Below, in pieces: positions 1 through 9,165 of a DNA stretch of 64,000 nt. Within the stretch, counting starts at the first letter, position 1; every line of letters begins with the position of its first letter. Below the pieces are notes generated by a model. It was not told the DNA's origin and made no database searches. It was given only the letters and a program-made list of their open reading frames with translations. This stretch comes from Acidimicrobiales bacterium (GTDB lineage Bacteria > Actinomycetota > Acidimicrobiia > Acidimicrobiales > SHLQ01). A program made the position numbers and the translations under genes. The DNA lies in NCBI GenBank assembly GCA_020629635.1, contig JAHDCX010000004.1, positions 1-64,000 on the forward strand. The letters run 5' to 3'.

Positions 1-737
1 TCGAGCGCAAGTCCAGCCGTGACAGCCTCCGGGTCGACGTGCACACCGCACGCCCGGGCATCGTCATTGGCCGCAAGGGCGCCGAGGCCGACCGCCTCCG
101 CCAGGGCCTCGCCAAGATCACCGGCAACAACAAGGTCCAGCTCAACATCCAGGAGATCAAGACCCCCGAGCTCGACGCCGCCCTCATCGCACAGGGTGTC
201 GCCGACCAGCTCCAGGGCCGTGTCGCCTTCCGTCGGGCCATGAAGCGTGCCGTGCAGAACGCGCAGAAGGCTGGCGCCCTCGGCATCCGCGTCCAGAGCT
301 CGGGTCGCCTCGGCGGCTCCGAAATGGCTCGCCGCGAGTGGTACCGCGAAGGTCAGGTGCCGCTCCACACGCTGCGCGCCGAAATCGACTACGGCTTCCG
401 TGAGGCCCACACCGCCGCCGGCCGCATCGGCGTGAAGGTGTGGATCTACACCGGCGACCGCCTCCCCTACAAGAGCGAGGCTCAGACCAAGATCGAGCGC
501 GAGGCCGCCATGGCCGTCGGCGAGACCTCCGGTCAGAACCGCCCCCGCCAGGTCGTGTCCAGCTCGGCTGCCCCCAAGAAGCCCGACGCTGCCGCACCCA
601 CCGAGGAAGAGCTCAAGCCGCTCGTCCCCGAAGCAGATCCCGAGTTCGAGAAGCTCCTCGCCGCCGAGGAAGAGATCGACGCATCCACCCGCACCAAGGA
701 CGGCGTACAGAACTTCCGTCCCGGCGATGCGGACTGA
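1..737 (+). CDS. rpsC: 30S ribosomal protein S3, 5' end cut by window
   Basis: This is the C-terminal part of S3, a protein of the mRNA entry channel of the 30S subunit. The gene runs in from before the window; the first complete codon is at base 3. The KH RNA-binding loop is clear ([13 protein letters not shown]), followed by the S3 C-terminal domain ([19 protein letters not shown]) and an acidic tail typical of actinobacterial S3. It heads a continuous run of ribosomal genes, with rplP 27 bases downstream, as in the standard S10/spc order. Confidence 0.97.
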   Translation, partial: ERKSSRDSLRVDVHTARPGIVIGRKGAEADRLRQGLAKITGNNKVQLNIQEIKTPELDAALIAQGVADQLQGRVAFRRAMKRAVQNAQKAGALGIRVQSSGRLGGSEMARREWYREGQVPLHTLRAEIDYGFREAHTAAGRIGVKVWIYTGDRLPYKSEAQTKIEREAAMAVGETSGQNRPRQVVSSSAAPKKPDAAAPTEEELKPLVPEADPEFEKLLAAEEEIDASTRTKDGVQNFRPGDAD

Positions 738-764
738 GTGCGGACGAGAAGGTAGGTACCGGAA

Positions 765-1181
765 ATGCTGATGCCCCGCAAGGTCGCACATCGCAAACAT
801 CACCGAGGCCGCATGCGCGGCGCCGCCAAGGGCGGTACCGAGGTGACGTTCGGTGATTACGGCCTCCAGGCGCTCGAGCCCGGGTGGATCACCGCCCGCC
901 AGATCGAAGCCGCCCGTATCGCCATGACCCGTCACATCAAGCGTGGCGGCAAGGTGTGGATCAACGTCTTCCCCGACAAGCCCGTCACCGAGAAGCCCGC
1001 CGAGACCCGCATGGGTTCGGGCAAGGGCAACCCGGAGCGGTGGGTCGCCGTCGTGCGTCCTGGTCGAGTGCTCTTCGAGCTGTCGTTCCACGACGAAGAG
1101 GTGGCCCGCGCCGCCATCGAGCGTGCGATCCAGAAGCTCCCGATCAAGGCCAAGTTCGTCAAGCGCGAGGAGGGCTTTTAG
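765..1181 (+). CDS. rplP: 50S ribosomal protein L16
   Basis: L16 sits near the A site of the 50S subunit. The 138-residue protein has the usual length and the classic start [16 protein letters not shown], which fixes the ATG. Other family signatures are [12 protein letters not shown] and [10 protein letters not shown]. Its stop codon is immediately followed by the rpmC start, so the two are almost certainly translationally coupled. Confidence 0.98.
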   Translation: MLMPRKVAHRKHHRGRMRGAAKGGTEVTFGDYGLQALEPGWITARQIEAARIAMTRHIKRGGKVWINVFPDKPVTEKPAETRMGSGKGNPERWVAVVRPGRVLFELSFHDEEVARAAIERAIQKLPIKAKFVKREEGF

Positions 1182-1406
1182 ATGGCAAAGAAGAAGCTGA
1201 CCGAGATCTCCGACGCCGACCTTCTGGCCAAGCTCGACGAGATCACCGAAGAGCTGTTCAACCTGCGTTTCCAGAACGCGACGGGCCAGCTCACCAACGT
1301 CTCCCGCCTGGGCCAGGCCCGCAAGGAAAAGGCCCGCATGCTCACCGAGCTCCGCGCCCGGGAGATCGCTGCCGCCGAGGCGCTCGAGAACGAGGAGGTC
1401 GCCTGA
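1182..1406 (+). CDS. rpmC: 50S ribosomal protein L29
   Basis: This is a small 74-residue L29, a component of the peptide exit-tunnel rim. It has the family pattern of an N-terminal Leu-rich helix ([18 protein letters not shown]) and the second-helix signature near [10 protein letters not shown]. An Ala/Glu-rich tail of about ten residues follows. The ATG follows the rplP stop directly, and the TGA overlaps the rpsQ ATG (TGATG). Confidence 0.97.
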   Translation: MAKKKLTEISDADLLAKLDEITEELFNLRFQNATGQLTNVSRLGQARKEKARMLTELRAREIAAAEALENEEVA

Positions 1407-1684
1407 TGGCTGACGAAACCACAGAGACCGCAACCCGCGCCGAGCGCAAAGTCCGCGAGGGCATCGTGGTGTCGACGTCGATGGACAAGACCGCCGTGGT
1501 CGAAGCGATCGACCGTGTGCGCCATCGCCGCTACGCAAAGACCGTGCAGCGCTCCAACAAGCTGTTCGCACACGACGAGAACAACGACGCCAACGTTGGC
1601 GACCGCGTTCGCATCATGGAGACCAAGCCGCTCTCGAAGAAGAAGCGCTGGCGTCTCGTGGAAATCGTGGAGCGTGCCCGATGA
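1406..1684 (+). CDS. rpsQ: 30S ribosomal protein S17
   Basis: S17 is a 16S rRNA-binding early assembly protein of OB fold. This 92-residue copy carries the diagnostic [14 protein letters not shown] strand and the KYxK-like [10 protein letters not shown] segment. The ATG at 1406 overlaps the rpmC stop by one base; a longer upstream open frame is only read-through of another frame. The stop overlaps the rplN start (ATGA). Confidence 0.97.
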   Translation: MADETTETATRAERKVREGIVVSTSMDKTAVVEAIDRVRHRRYAKTVQRSNKLFAHDENNDANVGDRVRIMETKPLSKKKRWRLVEIVERAR

Positions 1685-2049
1685 TCCAGCAGGAGAGCCG
1701 CCTGAAGGTGGCCGACAACTCGGGCGCCCGCGAGGTGCTCTGCATCAAGGTGCTCGGCGGTACCCGCCGGCGCTACGCCGGTATCGGCGACATCATCATC
1801 GCCACCGTCAAGGATGCGAATCCCGGCGCCGGCGTGAAGAAGGGCGACGTCGTCAAGTGCGTCGTCGTCCGCACGAAGAAGGAGAGCCGCCGTGCTGACG
1901 GCAGCTACATCCGATTCGACGAGAACGCTGCGGTGCTGATCAACGATCAGAGCCAGCCCCGCGGTACCCGCATCTTCGGCCCGGTGGGTCGTGAGCTTCG
2001 CGACAAGAAGTTCATGCGCATCGTGTCGCTGGCCCCGGAGGTCCTCTGA
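1681..2049 (+). CDS. rplN: 50S ribosomal protein L14
   Basis: L14 forms part of the 50S interface and contacts L19 and 16S rRNA. The 122-residue length is exact for the family. [22 protein letters not shown] and [10 protein letters not shown] are canonical L14 signatures. Its ATG overlaps the rpsQ stop by four bases (ATGA), which implies coupled translation. Confidence 0.98.
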   Translation: MIQQESRLKVADNSGAREVLCIKVLGGTRRRYAGIGDIIIATVKDANPGAGVKKGDVVKCVVVRTKKESRRADGSYIRFDENAAVLINDQSQPRGTRIFGPVGRELRDKKFMRIVSLAPEVL

Positions 2050-2050
2050 C

Positions 2051-2365
2051 ATGAAGATCAAGAAGGGCGACAAGGTCCGCGTGCTCGCGGGCAAGGACAA
2101 GGGCAAGGAAGGCGAAGTCATGTTCGCCTTCCCCGACAAGGACACGGTCATCGTCGAAGGTGTCAACCTGGCCAAGAAGCACCAGCGCCCGCAGGGTGAG
2201 GGGCAGCCGGGCGGCATCATCGACAAGGACCTCCCGATGCACGTGAGCAACGTGGCCGTGTTGAGCCCCAAGGACGGCAAGCCGACCCGCATTGGCTACA
2301 AGGTGCTCGAAGACGGCACCAAGGTCCGGGTCTGCAAGCGCACAGGAGCAGAGCTCGATGGCTGA
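2051..2365 (+). CDS. rplX: 50S ribosomal protein L24
   Basis: L24 is an assembly initiator near the exit tunnel. It is 104 residues from ATG 2051. The N-terminal KOW motif ([20 protein letters not shown]) is intact and begins immediately at the start codon, which rules out the longer upstream reading. It lies one base after the rplN stop and overlaps rplE by eight bases. Confidence 0.98.
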   Translation: MKIKKGDKVRVLAGKDKGKEGEVMFAFPDKDTVIVEGVNLAKKHQRPQGEGQPGGIIDKDLPMHVSNVAVLSPKDGKPTRIGYKVLEDGTKVRVCKRTGAELDG

Positions 2366-2924
2366 TACCGCAACCATGCCCACGCTCAAGAAGCGGTACC
2401 TCGACGAGATCCAGCCGGCCCTCAAGGAGCAGCTCGGTCTCGACAACGTCATGCAGGTCCCGAAGCTCGAGAAGATCTCGGTCAACATGGGCGTCGGCGA
2501 AGCCAGCCTCAACAAGCGGGCCCTCGAAGGCGCGATGGAGGACATGGCGATCATCACCGGTCAGAAGCCGGCGGTGACCCGAGCCAAGAAGAGCCTCGCC
2601 AGCTTCAAGCTCCGTGAAGGCCAGACCATCGGGTGTCGCGTGACACTGCGCGGCGACCGCATGTACGAATTCCTCGACCGGGTGATCTCGCTCGCTACGC
2701 CTCGTATCCGTGACTTCCGCGGCCTTCCCTCGAAGAGCTTCGACGGCCACGGCAACTACACGTTCGGCGTGACCGAGCAGCTGATCTTCCCGGAGATCAA
2801 CTACGACAAGGTCGACACGGTCCGCGGCATGGACATCACCATCGTGACCACGGCCACCAACAACGAGCACGGCCGAGCCCTGCTCGATGCATTCTCGTTC
2901 CCGTTCCGGAAGGAAGGCCAGTAA
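2358..2924 (+). CDS. rplE: 50S ribosomal protein L5
   Basis: L5 binds 5S rRNA in the central protuberance. The 188-residue protein starts at ATG 2358, preceded by AGGAG at 2344-2348, and overlaps the end of rplX. L5 signatures include [24 protein letters not shown] and the tail FPFRKEGQ. The stop overlaps the S14 start (TAATG). Confidence 0.98.
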   Translation: MADTATMPTLKKRYLDEIQPALKEQLGLDNVMQVPKLEKISVNMGVGEASLNKRALEGAMEDMAIITGQKPAVTRAKKSLASFKLREGQTIGCRVTLRGDRMYEFLDRVISLATPRIRDFRGLPSKSFDGHGNYTFGVTEQLIFPEINYDKVDTVRGMDITIVTTATNNEHGRALLDAFSFPFRKEGQ

Positions 2925-3109
2925 TGGCGAAGAAGGCGCTCGTAAACAAGCAGCAGAAGACCCCGAAGTACAAGGTCCGCGCCTACACCCGTTGCCGCAA
3001 GTGCGGCCGTCCGCGCTCGGTGTACAAGAAGTTCGGCCTTTGCCGCATCTGCCTCCGCGAGATGGGGCATGCCGGCGAGATCCCGGGCCTCAAGAAGGCC
3101 AGTTGGTAG
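2924..3109 (+). CDS. rpsZ: 30S ribosomal protein S14, zinc-binding type Z
   Basis: This is the short 61-residue form of S14, a head protein of the 30S subunit. Two CxxC pairs (CRKC and CRIC, residues 24-27 and 40-43) form the zinc site of the type Z paralogue, so this is the zinc-dependent version. Lys-rich ends and the [10 protein letters not shown] signature are as expected. It is coupled to rplE by TAATG. Confidence 0.97.
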   Translation: MAKKALVNKQQKTPKYKVRAYTRCRKCGRPRSVYKKFGLCRICLREMGHAGEIPGLKKASW

Positions 3110-3125
3110 GGGAGGAGAACACACC

Positions 3126-3530
3126 ATGACCATGACTGATCCCCTCGCCGACATGCTGACCCGCATCCGCAACGCCAACACGGCGATGCACGATGACGTG
3201 TCCATGCCGTCGTCCAAGCTCAAGGAAACGCTCGCTGATCTCCTCCAGAAGGAGGGCTACATCACGAGCTGGTCCGTCGATGAGAACACGGGCCGTCCCG
3301 GCAAGACGCTCAACATCGACATGAAGTACTCGCCGGACCGCAAGCGAGTGATCTCGGGCATCACCCGAGTGAGCAAGCCCGGTCTGCGGGTGTACCGCAA
3401 GTCCAACGAGGTTCCTCGTGTGCTGGGTGGGCTCGGCGTCGCCGTGCTCTCCACCAACCGGGGCCTCATGACCGACCGCGAAGCTCGCCGTCGCCGCATC
3501 GGCGGCGAGGTGCTCGCCTACGTCTGGTAG
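3126..3530 (+). CDS. rpsH: 30S ribosomal protein S8
   Basis: S8 organises the 16S central domain and is often a translational autoregulator of the spc operon. The ATG at 3126 has a strong GGGGAGGAG site about ten bases upstream; an ATG two codons later (3132) is a close alternative. [14 protein letters not shown] and the C-terminal GGEVLAYVW are family hallmarks. The predicted length is 134 residues. Confidence 0.97.
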   Translation: MTMTDPLADMLTRIRNANTAMHDDVSMPSSKLKETLADLLQKEGYITSWSVDENTGRPGKTLNIDMKYSPDRKRVISGITRVSKPGLRVYRKSNEVPRVLGGLGVAVLSTNRGLMTDREARRRRIGGEVLAYVW

Positions 3531-3538
3531 GAGCAACC

Positions 3539-4078
3539 ATGTCTCGTATCGGCAACGCCCCCATCACGATCCCCGACGGTGTCGACCTCTCGGTCGACGG
3601 TCAGGACGTGACCGTCAAGGGCACCAAGGGCGAACTCTCGATGACCCTTCCGGGGGAGATCACGGGTTCGTTCGAGGACGGCCTCTTCACGGTGTCCCGC
3701 CCGGACGACTCGGGCCAGAGCAAGGCCATGCACGGCCTCGCTCGCACACTCGTGTCCAACATGGTCACCGGCGTCACGGAGGGCTTCACCAAGAAGCTCG
3801 AGATCGTCGGCGTCGGTTACCGTGCCCAGGCCAAGGGCAGCAACGCCCTCGAGCTGCAGCTCGGCTTCAGCCACCCGGTGCACATCACCGCACCTGACGG
3901 CATCGAGTTCGACGTTCCCCAGCAGACGGAAATCATCGTCAAGGGCATCGACAAGCAGCTCGTCGGCCAGGTCGCTGCGGACATCCGCAAGTGGCGCAAG
4001 CCCGAGCCCTACAAGGGCAAGGGCATCAAGTACGAAGGCGAGCGGATCATCCGCAAGGCAGGAAAGGCAGCCAAGTAA
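3539..4078 (+). CDS. rplF: 50S ribosomal protein L6
   Basis: L6 is located at the base of the L7/L12 stalk by the sarcin-ricin loop. The 179-residue protein begins [15 protein letters not shown] and contains [10 protein letters not shown] and the C-terminal [10 protein letters not shown] signature. A ribosome-binding site AGGAG overlaps the rpsH stop. The stop codon overlaps the rplR ATG (TAATG). Confidence 0.98.
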   Translation: MSRIGNAPITIPDGVDLSVDGQDVTVKGTKGELSMTLPGEITGSFEDGLFTVSRPDDSGQSKAMHGLARTLVSNMVTGVTEGFTKKLEIVGVGYRAQAKGSNALELQLGFSHPVHITAPDGIEFDVPQQTEIIVKGIDKQLVGQVAADIRKWRKPEPYKGKGIKYEGERIIRKAGKAAK

Positions 4079-4440
4079 TGAAGAACGTCTCTGCCGAACG
4101 CCGTCGTCTCCGCACCCGTCGACACAACCGGGTCCGCAAGAGCGTGATCGGCACGCCCGAGCGCCCCCGCTTGGCGGTGTTCCGCTCGAACAAGCACATC
4201 GTCGCCCAGGTGATCGATGACTCGACCGGTACGACCGTCGCCCAGGCGTCGACCGTCGAGAAGGGCTTCAGCGGCAACGGAAGCAATGTCGAGGCCGCCG
4301 CCCAGGTGGGCACCTCGGTTGCCGAGCGAGCCAAGGCCGCCGGCGTCGAAACCGTGGTCTTCGACCGCGGCGGATTCCTCTATCACGGCCGCGTCGCCGC
4401 GTTGGCCGACGCAGCCCGCGACGCAGGACTGGAGTTCTGA
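4078..4440 (+). CDS. rplR: 50S ribosomal protein L18
   Basis: L18 carries 5S rRNA together with L5. From ATG 4078 it is 120 residues. [20 protein letters not shown] and the terminal [25 protein letters not shown] region (about 25 residues) match the family closely. Coupled starts (TAATG and TGATG) join it to rplF and rpsE. Confidence 0.98.
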   Translation: MKNVSAERRRLRTRRHNRVRKSVIGTPERPRLAVFRSNKHIVAQVIDDSTGTTVAQASTVEKGFSGNGSNVEAAAQVGTSVAERAKAAGVETVVFDRGGFLYHGRVAALADAARDAGLEF

Positions 4441-5081
4441 TGGCGTACAACGACAACCGAAACAACAATCGGAACGACCGCAACAGCCGGAACGACCGCA
4501 ACAACGATCGTGAGAACGAGGGCGGTCTTCGTGACAGCCGCGTGATTCACATCAATCGTGTCGCCAAGGTCGTCAAGGGTGGCCGTCGCTTCAGCTTCAC
4601 CGCACTCGTGGTGATCGGCGACGGCAACGGCCAGGTCGGTCTCGGCTACGGCAAGGCCAAGGAGGTGCCCCTCGCCATCCAGAAGGGCACCGAAGAAGCC
4701 AAGCGCAACCTGTTCTCGGTCCCGCTCGCCGGCAGCACCATCGTGCACCCCGTGCTCGGTCAAATGGGCGCCGGCCAGGTGCTGCTCAAGCCTGCCGCTC
4801 CCGGTACCGGCGTGATCGCCGGTGGCGCCGCCCGCGCCATCCTCGAAGAGGCCGGCATCCAGGACGTGCTCTGCAAGTCGCTCGGCTCGCCCAACCACAT
4901 CAACGTGGCCCGGGCAACGATCGCTGGTCTCCAGGACCTCAAGCGGCCCGACGAGATCGCCCGCCTTCGTGGCATCGATCCCGAAGAGTTCGTTCCTGCT
5001 GGTCTGCTCCAGGCGTACAAGGAGTCCGAGCGTGACGCCGCTGATCCGGCGACGGCAGGCATCGTGACCGGAGGCGCATGA
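4440..5081 (+). CDS. rpsE: 30S ribosomal protein S5 with Asn/Arg-rich N-terminal tract
   Basis: S5 acts in mRNA unwinding and accuracy at the 30S entry site. Residues about 35-213 hold the double-stranded RNA-binding domain ([19 protein letters not shown]) and the S5 C-terminal fold (GYGKAKEVP). Residues 4-27 form an unusual low-complexity tract of repeated N-R-N-D units that precedes the conserved domain. The gene overlaps rplR by one base and rpmD by four. Confidence 0.97.
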   Translation: MAYNDNRNNNRNDRNSRNDRNNDRENEGGLRDSRVIHINRVAKVVKGGRRFSFTALVVIGDGNGQVGLGYGKAKEVPLAIQKGTEEAKRNLFSVPLAGSTIVHPVLGQMGAGQVLLKPAAPGTGVIAGGAARAILEEAGIQDVLCKSLGSPNHINVARATIAGLQDLKRPDEIARLRGIDPEEFVPAGLLQAYKESERDAADPATAGIVTGGA

Positions 5082-5260
5082 TGGCCGACCTGAAGATCAC
5101 CCAGACCGGCTCGCTGATCGGCACCAAGCCCAAACAGCGCGGGACGATGCGGGCCCTCGGGCTCGGCAAGATCGGACGTTCGGTCACCAAGCCCGACTCC
5201 CCAGAGGTCCGCGGCATGCTCGCTCGTGTCCCGCATCTCGTGTCCGTCGAGGAGGCCTGA
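5078..5260 (+). CDS. rpmD: 50S ribosomal protein L30
   Basis: This is a 60-residue L30, recognisable by [20 protein letters not shown] and [11 protein letters not shown]. Two adjacent ATGs (5078 and 5081) are both possible; the first overlaps the rpsE stop as ATGA. It is coupled to rplO by TGATG at 5259-5262. Confidence 0.96.
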   Translation: MMADLKITQTGSLIGTKPKQRGTMRALGLGKIGRSVTKPDSPEVRGMLARVPHLVSVEEA

Positions 5261-5763
5261 TGGCCATCAAGATCCATGATCTCAAGCCCGCAGAGGGTTC
5301 GACCAAGAACGCCAAGCGCAAGGGTCGCGGCATCGCTGGCAAGGGCGGCAAGACCGCAGGCCGCGGTACCAAGGGTCAGCATTCGCGTGGACGCGGCAAG
5401 GTTCGTGTCGGTTTCGAGGGTGGCCAGATGCCGCTCCAGAAGCGGGTCCCGAAGCTCCGCGGCTTCACCAACCCCTTCCGCGTCGAATATCAGGCGATCA
5501 ACCTCGACACGATCGAGGAGAGCGGCCTGAGCGAGGTCACCCCGGAGTCGCTGCTCTCGAAGGGCCTCGTTTCGAAGAACGCCCTCATCAAGGTCCTCGG
5601 CCGCGGCGAACTGAAGCGTTCGGTCACGGTCAAGGCTCACGCCTTTTCGGCGTCGGCCGAAGCGGCCATCACGGCCGCCGGTGGCACCACCGAGACCCTG
5701 CCCAAGCCGTGGGGCGACTCGCCTCGTCGTCCGGCGCAGGGCAACCAGCACACCAACCGATGA
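5260..5763 (+). CDS. rplO: 50S ribosomal protein L15
   Basis: L15 is a late-assembly 50S protein. The Gly/Lys/Arg-rich N-terminus (GRGIAGKGGKTAGRGTKGQ) and FEGGQMPLQKRVPKL are diagnostic. At 167 residues it is slightly longer than typical because of a hydrophilic tail of about 20 residues after the conserved C-terminal domain. It is the last ribosomal gene before secY, and the coupled overlaps stop here. Confidence 0.97.
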   Translation: MAIKIHDLKPAEGSTKNAKRKGRGIAGKGGKTAGRGTKGQHSRGRGKVRVGFEGGQMPLQKRVPKLRGFTNPFRVEYQAINLDTIEESGLSEVTPESLLSKGLVSKNALIKVLGRGELKRSVTVKAHAFSASAEAAITAAGGTTETLPKPWGDSPRRPAQGNQHTNR

Positions 5764-5770
5764 CGCGCGG

Positions 5771-5792
5771 CCCCGGCCCAGACGGGTCGGGG
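5771..5792 (+). repeat. Inverted repeat between rplO and secY
   Basis: CCCCGGCCC and GGGTCGGGG form a 9-bp stem with one G-U pair and a 4-base loop (AGAC). It is followed by TAGCGT (5793-5798), not by a T tract, so it is not a standard intrinsic terminator. It marks the first real intercistronic gap in the spc cluster. It may modulate read-through or mRNA processing ahead of secY; the role is inferred. Confidence 0.45.
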
Positions 5793-5826
5793 TAGCGTAG
5801 ATCGTCCCCCACCACAGGAGCACCCG

Positions 5827-7170
5827 GTGTTTTCACGGATCGCCAACATGTTCCGAGTTCCGGATCTTCGCAACAAGATCCTGTTCACGTTGTTCATGCT
5901 CGCGCTGTATCGGCTCGGCTCGTTCATTCCCGCACCGGGCATCGACACGCTCGCCGTGCAGGAGCTACGGGATCGCAGCGACCAGCAGGGCGGCATCCTC
6001 GCGTACGTCCAGCTGTTCTCCGGTGGTGGTCTGACCACCTTCGCGATCTTCGCCCTGGGCGTGCTGCCCTACATCACGGCGTCGATCATCATGCAGGTGC
6101 TCGGCGTGGTCGTGCCCCGCATCGAACAATGGCAACAGCAGGGTGCCGTGGGTCAGCGCAAGATCACCCAGTGGACGCGCTATCTCACCATTGCGATCGC
6201 CGTCATCCAGTCGACGTCGTTCTCGTTCCTGTTCAACCGGGCCGACGGCCTCGGCGGCGGCTTCGTCCTGCTGCCCAAGTTCAACATCGGCACCGTGTCG
6301 CTGGTCGTTCTCACCCTCACCGCCGGCACCGCACTGGTGATGTGGATGGGCGAGCTCATCACGCAACGCGGCATCGGCAACGGCATGTCGCTGATCATCT
6401 TTGCGTCGATCGTCAGCCAGTTCCCCGCACAGTTCTCGACGTTGTGGACCAACGAGGGCATCGCCGCCATCCTCGCCTTCGCCGTCATCTTGCTGATCGC
6501 CCTGGTCGGCATCGTGTTCGTCGAAAACGGCCAGCGCCGCATCCCCGTCAACTTCGCCAAACGAGTCGTCGGACGCAAGATGTACGGCGGTCAGAGCACC
6601 TACATCCCGCTCAAGGTCAACCAGTCCGGCGTCATCCCGATCATCTTCGCCAGCTCGGTGCTGTACCTGCCGAACCTCATCGCCGTCGCACTGCCCGACT
6701 CCGGCTGGGGCAACGCGATTCGCAACTTCGTCAACGACAATCTCGTCGAGCCTGACGCCGCGTTGTACATGATCGTCTTCGGGCTCATGATCGTCGGTTT
6801 CGCCTACTTCTACACGGCGATCACCTTCGATCCGGCCAAGCAGGCCGACACGATCCGCAAGCAGGGCGGCTTCATCCCGGGCATCCGCCCCGGACCGCAA
6901 ACCGAGCGCTATCTGCAGCGCATCCTGACTCGCATCACGCTGCCTGGCGCGCTCTTCATCGCTGCCGTCGCCCTCGTGCCGAATTTGCTCATGCGGGCGC
7001 TGGGGTTCAATCTGACGGCAGGCCACGGCGGGGGGCTCGCCGCTGCGGGCTTCGGTTTCATCGGCATCTCGATCCTCATCGCCGTCGGCGTGGCGCTCGA
7101 GACCATGAAGCAGATCGACTCGCAGCTGATGATGCGGAACTACGAGGGATTCCTCGCCAAGAAGAAGTAG
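5827..7170 (+). CDS. secY: Protein translocase subunit SecY
   Basis: SecY is the channel of the Sec translocon in the plasma membrane. The 447-residue protein has about ten hydrophobic segments and the family signatures ITASIIMQ and GGQSTYIPLKVNQSGVIPI. The C-terminal half contains PGIRPG and KQIDSQLMMRNYEGF. It starts at GTG 5827 with CAGGAG (5815-5820) upstream. It is followed 13 bases later by adk, the usual order. Confidence 0.97.
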   Translation: MFSRIANMFRVPDLRNKILFTLFMLALYRLGSFIPAPGIDTLAVQELRDRSDQQGGILAYVQLFSGGGLTTFAIFALGVLPYITASIIMQVLGVVVPRIEQWQQQGAVGQRKITQWTRYLTIAIAVIQSTSFSFLFNRADGLGGGFVLLPKFNIGTVSLVVLTLTAGTALVMWMGELITQRGIGNGMSLIIFASIVSQFPAQFSTLWTNEGIAAILAFAVILLIALVGIVFVENGQRRIPVNFAKRVVGRKMYGGQSTYIPLKVNQSGVIPIIFASSVLYLPNLIAVALPDSGWGNAIRNFVNDNLVEPDAALYMIVFGLMIVGFAYFYTAITFDPAKQADTIRKQGGFIPGIRPGPQTERYLQRILTRITLPGALFIAAVALVPNLLMRALGFNLTAGHGGGLAAAGFGFIGISILIAVGVALETMKQIDSQLMMRNYEGFLAKKK

Positions 7171-7183
7171 AGGGAGGGCTGGC

Positions 7184-7747
7184 ATGGCTCCTCGAATCGT
7201 CGTCCTCGGTCGCCAAGGCGCCGGCAAGGGAACCCAATGCGCGCGGCTGGTCGATGCGCACGGGATCATCCACGTGTCGACGGGAGACATGCTTCGAGCG
7301 GCGGTGGCCGCCGGCACCGAACTCGGCCAGCAAGCCGACGCCATCATGAAGGCCGGGGACCTGGTCCCCGATGACGTCATGATCGGCATCGTTGGCGAGC
7401 GCCTCGCAGAGGCCGACATCATGGAGAACGGCGTTCTCCTGGATGGGTTTCCCCGCACTCCGGCTCAAGCCGACGCCTTGGAGGCGATCCTCGCCGATCA
7501 GGGCAACGAGCTCGATGCAGCGATCAACATCGACGTTCCGCTCGACGAGGTCACGGCACGGATGATGGCTCGCGGCCGAGAGGACGACACGCCCGAGGGA
7601 ATCGCCCGACGCCTCGAGCTCTACGAAGAGCAGACGGCGCCGCTGATCGAATGGTTCAGCGCCCGCGACAAGCTGGTCATCGTCGATGGCATGGGTACCG
7701 AAGACGAGATCTTCGCTCGGGTCGAGGGTTCGCTCGGACTTTCCTGA
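7184..7747 (+). CDS. adk: Adenylate kinase
   Basis: The enzyme interconverts ATP + AMP and 2 ADP. At 187 residues it is the short-LID type common in actinobacteria. The P-loop reads GRQGAGKGT, with RQ in place of the common PP; STGDMLR and DGFPRT are the AMP-site motifs. A GGAGGG site precedes the ATG. In most actinobacteria map follows; here a minus-strand gene converges on adk instead. Confidence 0.97.
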   Translation: MAPRIVVLGRQGAGKGTQCARLVDAHGIIHVSTGDMLRAAVAAGTELGQQADAIMKAGDLVPDDVMIGIVGERLAEADIMENGVLLDGFPRTPAQADALEAILADQGNELDAAINIDVPLDEVTARMMARGREDDTPEGIARRLELYEEQTAPLIEWFSARDKLVIVDGMGTEDEIFARVEGSLGLS

Positions 7748-7776
7748 GCACGGCTTGGACGGCGCACATCGCCAGT

Positions 7777-8127
7777 TCAACCCCAGCCGAGCTCGTGGAG
7801 GCGGTCGTCGTCGATCCCGAAGTGATGCGCGATCTCGTGGACCACGGTCACTTTCACCTCGTGGCGGAGCTCGGCTTCGTCGCGGCAGTAGTCGAGGAGT
7901 GACAACCGGTAGATCGTGACCCGATCCGGCAGCTCGAGCCCCGAACCGTACGCCTCACGTTCGGTCAGCGGCGTGCCTTCATACAGGCCGAGGAGGTCTG
8001 GTTCTTCGGCGTTCTCGTCTTCGATCACGATGACGAGGTTGTCCATCAGTTGGGCGAACGGGTCGCCGATGGTGTCGAGCGCGTCGATGACGAGTCGCTC
8101 GAACTGCGCCTCGCTCATCGCCTCCAT
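7777..8127 (-). CDS. Zincin-like metallopeptidase family protein (Zincin_1)
   Basis: The 116-residue protein ends with HEIAH at residues 97-101 and a nearby Asp/His-rich HFGIDDDRLHEL tail, the signature of the minimal zincin family PF06262. No signal peptide or membrane segment is seen, so it is probably cytoplasmic; its substrate is unknown. A second in-frame ATG lies three codons in. It converges with adk and is divergent from the sulfotransferase, splitting the adk-infA junction. Confidence 0.85.
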   Translation of the reverse strand: MEAMSEAQFERLVIDALDTIGDPFAQLMDNLVIVIEDENAEEPDLLGLYEGTPLTEREAYGSGLELPDRVTIYRLSLLDYCRDEAELRHEVKVTVVHEIAHHFGIDDDRLHELGWG

Positions 8128-8249
8128 CAGCGCAGAACTGTACTCGGGGTGAACTTGCGTGCATTCTTCGTGAACGCCGCCCCAACACTTCGGGAAGTCA
8201 CTCGTGCCGATGACGCGGAAGCGGCCGAAGACGCGCTACCAATGGAGTC

Positions 8250-9083
8250 ATGACATCGCAGACGGACCAACGAATTGGGTCTGTGCTGAAGCGACAGCGA
8301 TTCAGAGCGGGTGAAGCGCGCCGCGCATGGCGCAGACAACGAGTCTCCTCGGCAGCACGTCGATCCGACGTGCTCCTCGGACGGGAGCCCGACTGGGTCG
8401 GGCTCGGGGTGCAGCGTGCCGGGACCACCCGGATGCACCGGCTCATCACGGCCCACCCCGACACCGAGATTGTTCGGGACCTGTCGGGTAAAGAGGTCAA
8501 GGAGATCCACTGGTTCGACGAGCCGCTTGCGGACGACCAGCCGGCGGAGGACCTTGCGTACCACGCTTGGTTCCAGGCCCCGACCGACAAGGTCGTCGGG
8601 GAGTGGACGCCGCGCTACCTGTACGACCTGTGGCCGATCGACCGGATCGCCTCCAGCTGCCCGTCCACCAAGTTTGTCGTGTTGCTCCGCGATCCGATGG
8701 ACCGGTTGCGGTCTGCGTTGAGCTTCTACGACCAGCGCGGTGTGACGGTTGATCGCGACACCGTTCGTGAGGCGATCTGGCGCGGCCTCTACGCACGCCA
8801 GCTCACCTATCTGTTCGAGCGGGTCGATCGGCACAAGGTCTTCATCGGCACCTACGAGCAGACCCGGCTCGACACGATCGGCGAGCTCCGGCGGCTGTAT
8901 GCGTTCTTGGACCTCGACCCGTCGTTCGAGCCGCCGAGCTCGCTGCTTGAGGTACGAATCAACGCCGCGACCCCGTTGGCGGTGCCCAACTCCGTCCTGA
9001 TGCCCGCATGGAGCCTGTACGAACAGGACCGTGCAGAGCTCGAGGCGCTGCTCCCCGACGCGGACTTCACCCACTGGAGCTGA
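8250..9083 (+). CDS. Sulfotransferase family protein
   Basis: This is a 277-residue protein of the PAPS-dependent sulfotransferase fold. The 5'-phosphosulfate loop is GVQRAGTT (residues 53-60), where the usual Lys is Arg. The 3'-phosphate motif is RDPMDRLRSALSFY (147-160), and GEWTPRYLYD is also typical. It has no signal peptide, so it is likely cytoplasmic. The acceptor is unknown; glycan or lipid head groups are common. It sits as an insertion between adk and infA. It has no clear Shine-Dalgarno site. Confidence 0.85.
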   Translation: MTSQTDQRIGSVLKRQRFRAGEARRAWRRQRVSSAARRSDVLLGREPDWVGLGVQRAGTTRMHRLITAHPDTEIVRDLSGKEVKEIHWFDEPLADDQPAEDLAYHAWFQAPTDKVVGEWTPRYLYDLWPIDRIASSCPSTKFVVLLRDPMDRLRSALSFYDQRGVTVDRDTVREAIWRGLYARQLTYLFERVDRHKVFIGTYEQTRLDTIGELRRLYAFLDLDPSFEPPSSLLEVRINAATPLAVPNSVLMPAWSLYEQDRAELEALLPDADFTHWS

Positions 9084-9092
9084 GCTGCCTCC

Positions 9093-9107
9093 TGGGGTCT
9101 GACCCCA
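9093..9107. repeat. Palindrome TGGGGTC-T-GACCCCA
   Basis: A perfect 7-bp inverted repeat around a single T lies ten bases after the sulfotransferase stop. As RNA it can form a 6-bp stem with a 3-base loop, but no U tract follows. The same GGGTCWGACCC core occurs twice inside truA (13013-13023 and 13241-13251), and a damaged copy follows the GH26 gene at 34931-34947. Confidence 0.6.
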
Positions 9108-9136
9108 CGGCGACCCAATGAGCATTGTGGCCGTGG

Positions 9137-9165
9137 TTGGTGGATTTCCCTGGGGCCGCTAGCGT
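9137..9165 (+). promoter_or_regulatory. Candidate infA promoter
   Basis: TTGGTG (9137-9142) and TAGCGT (9160-9165) are separated by 17 bases. They lie about 75 bases before the proposed infA start, which would give a 5' leader of roughly 68 bases. TAGNNT-type -10 boxes recur in front of other genes here. Assignment is by pattern only. Confidence 0.4.
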
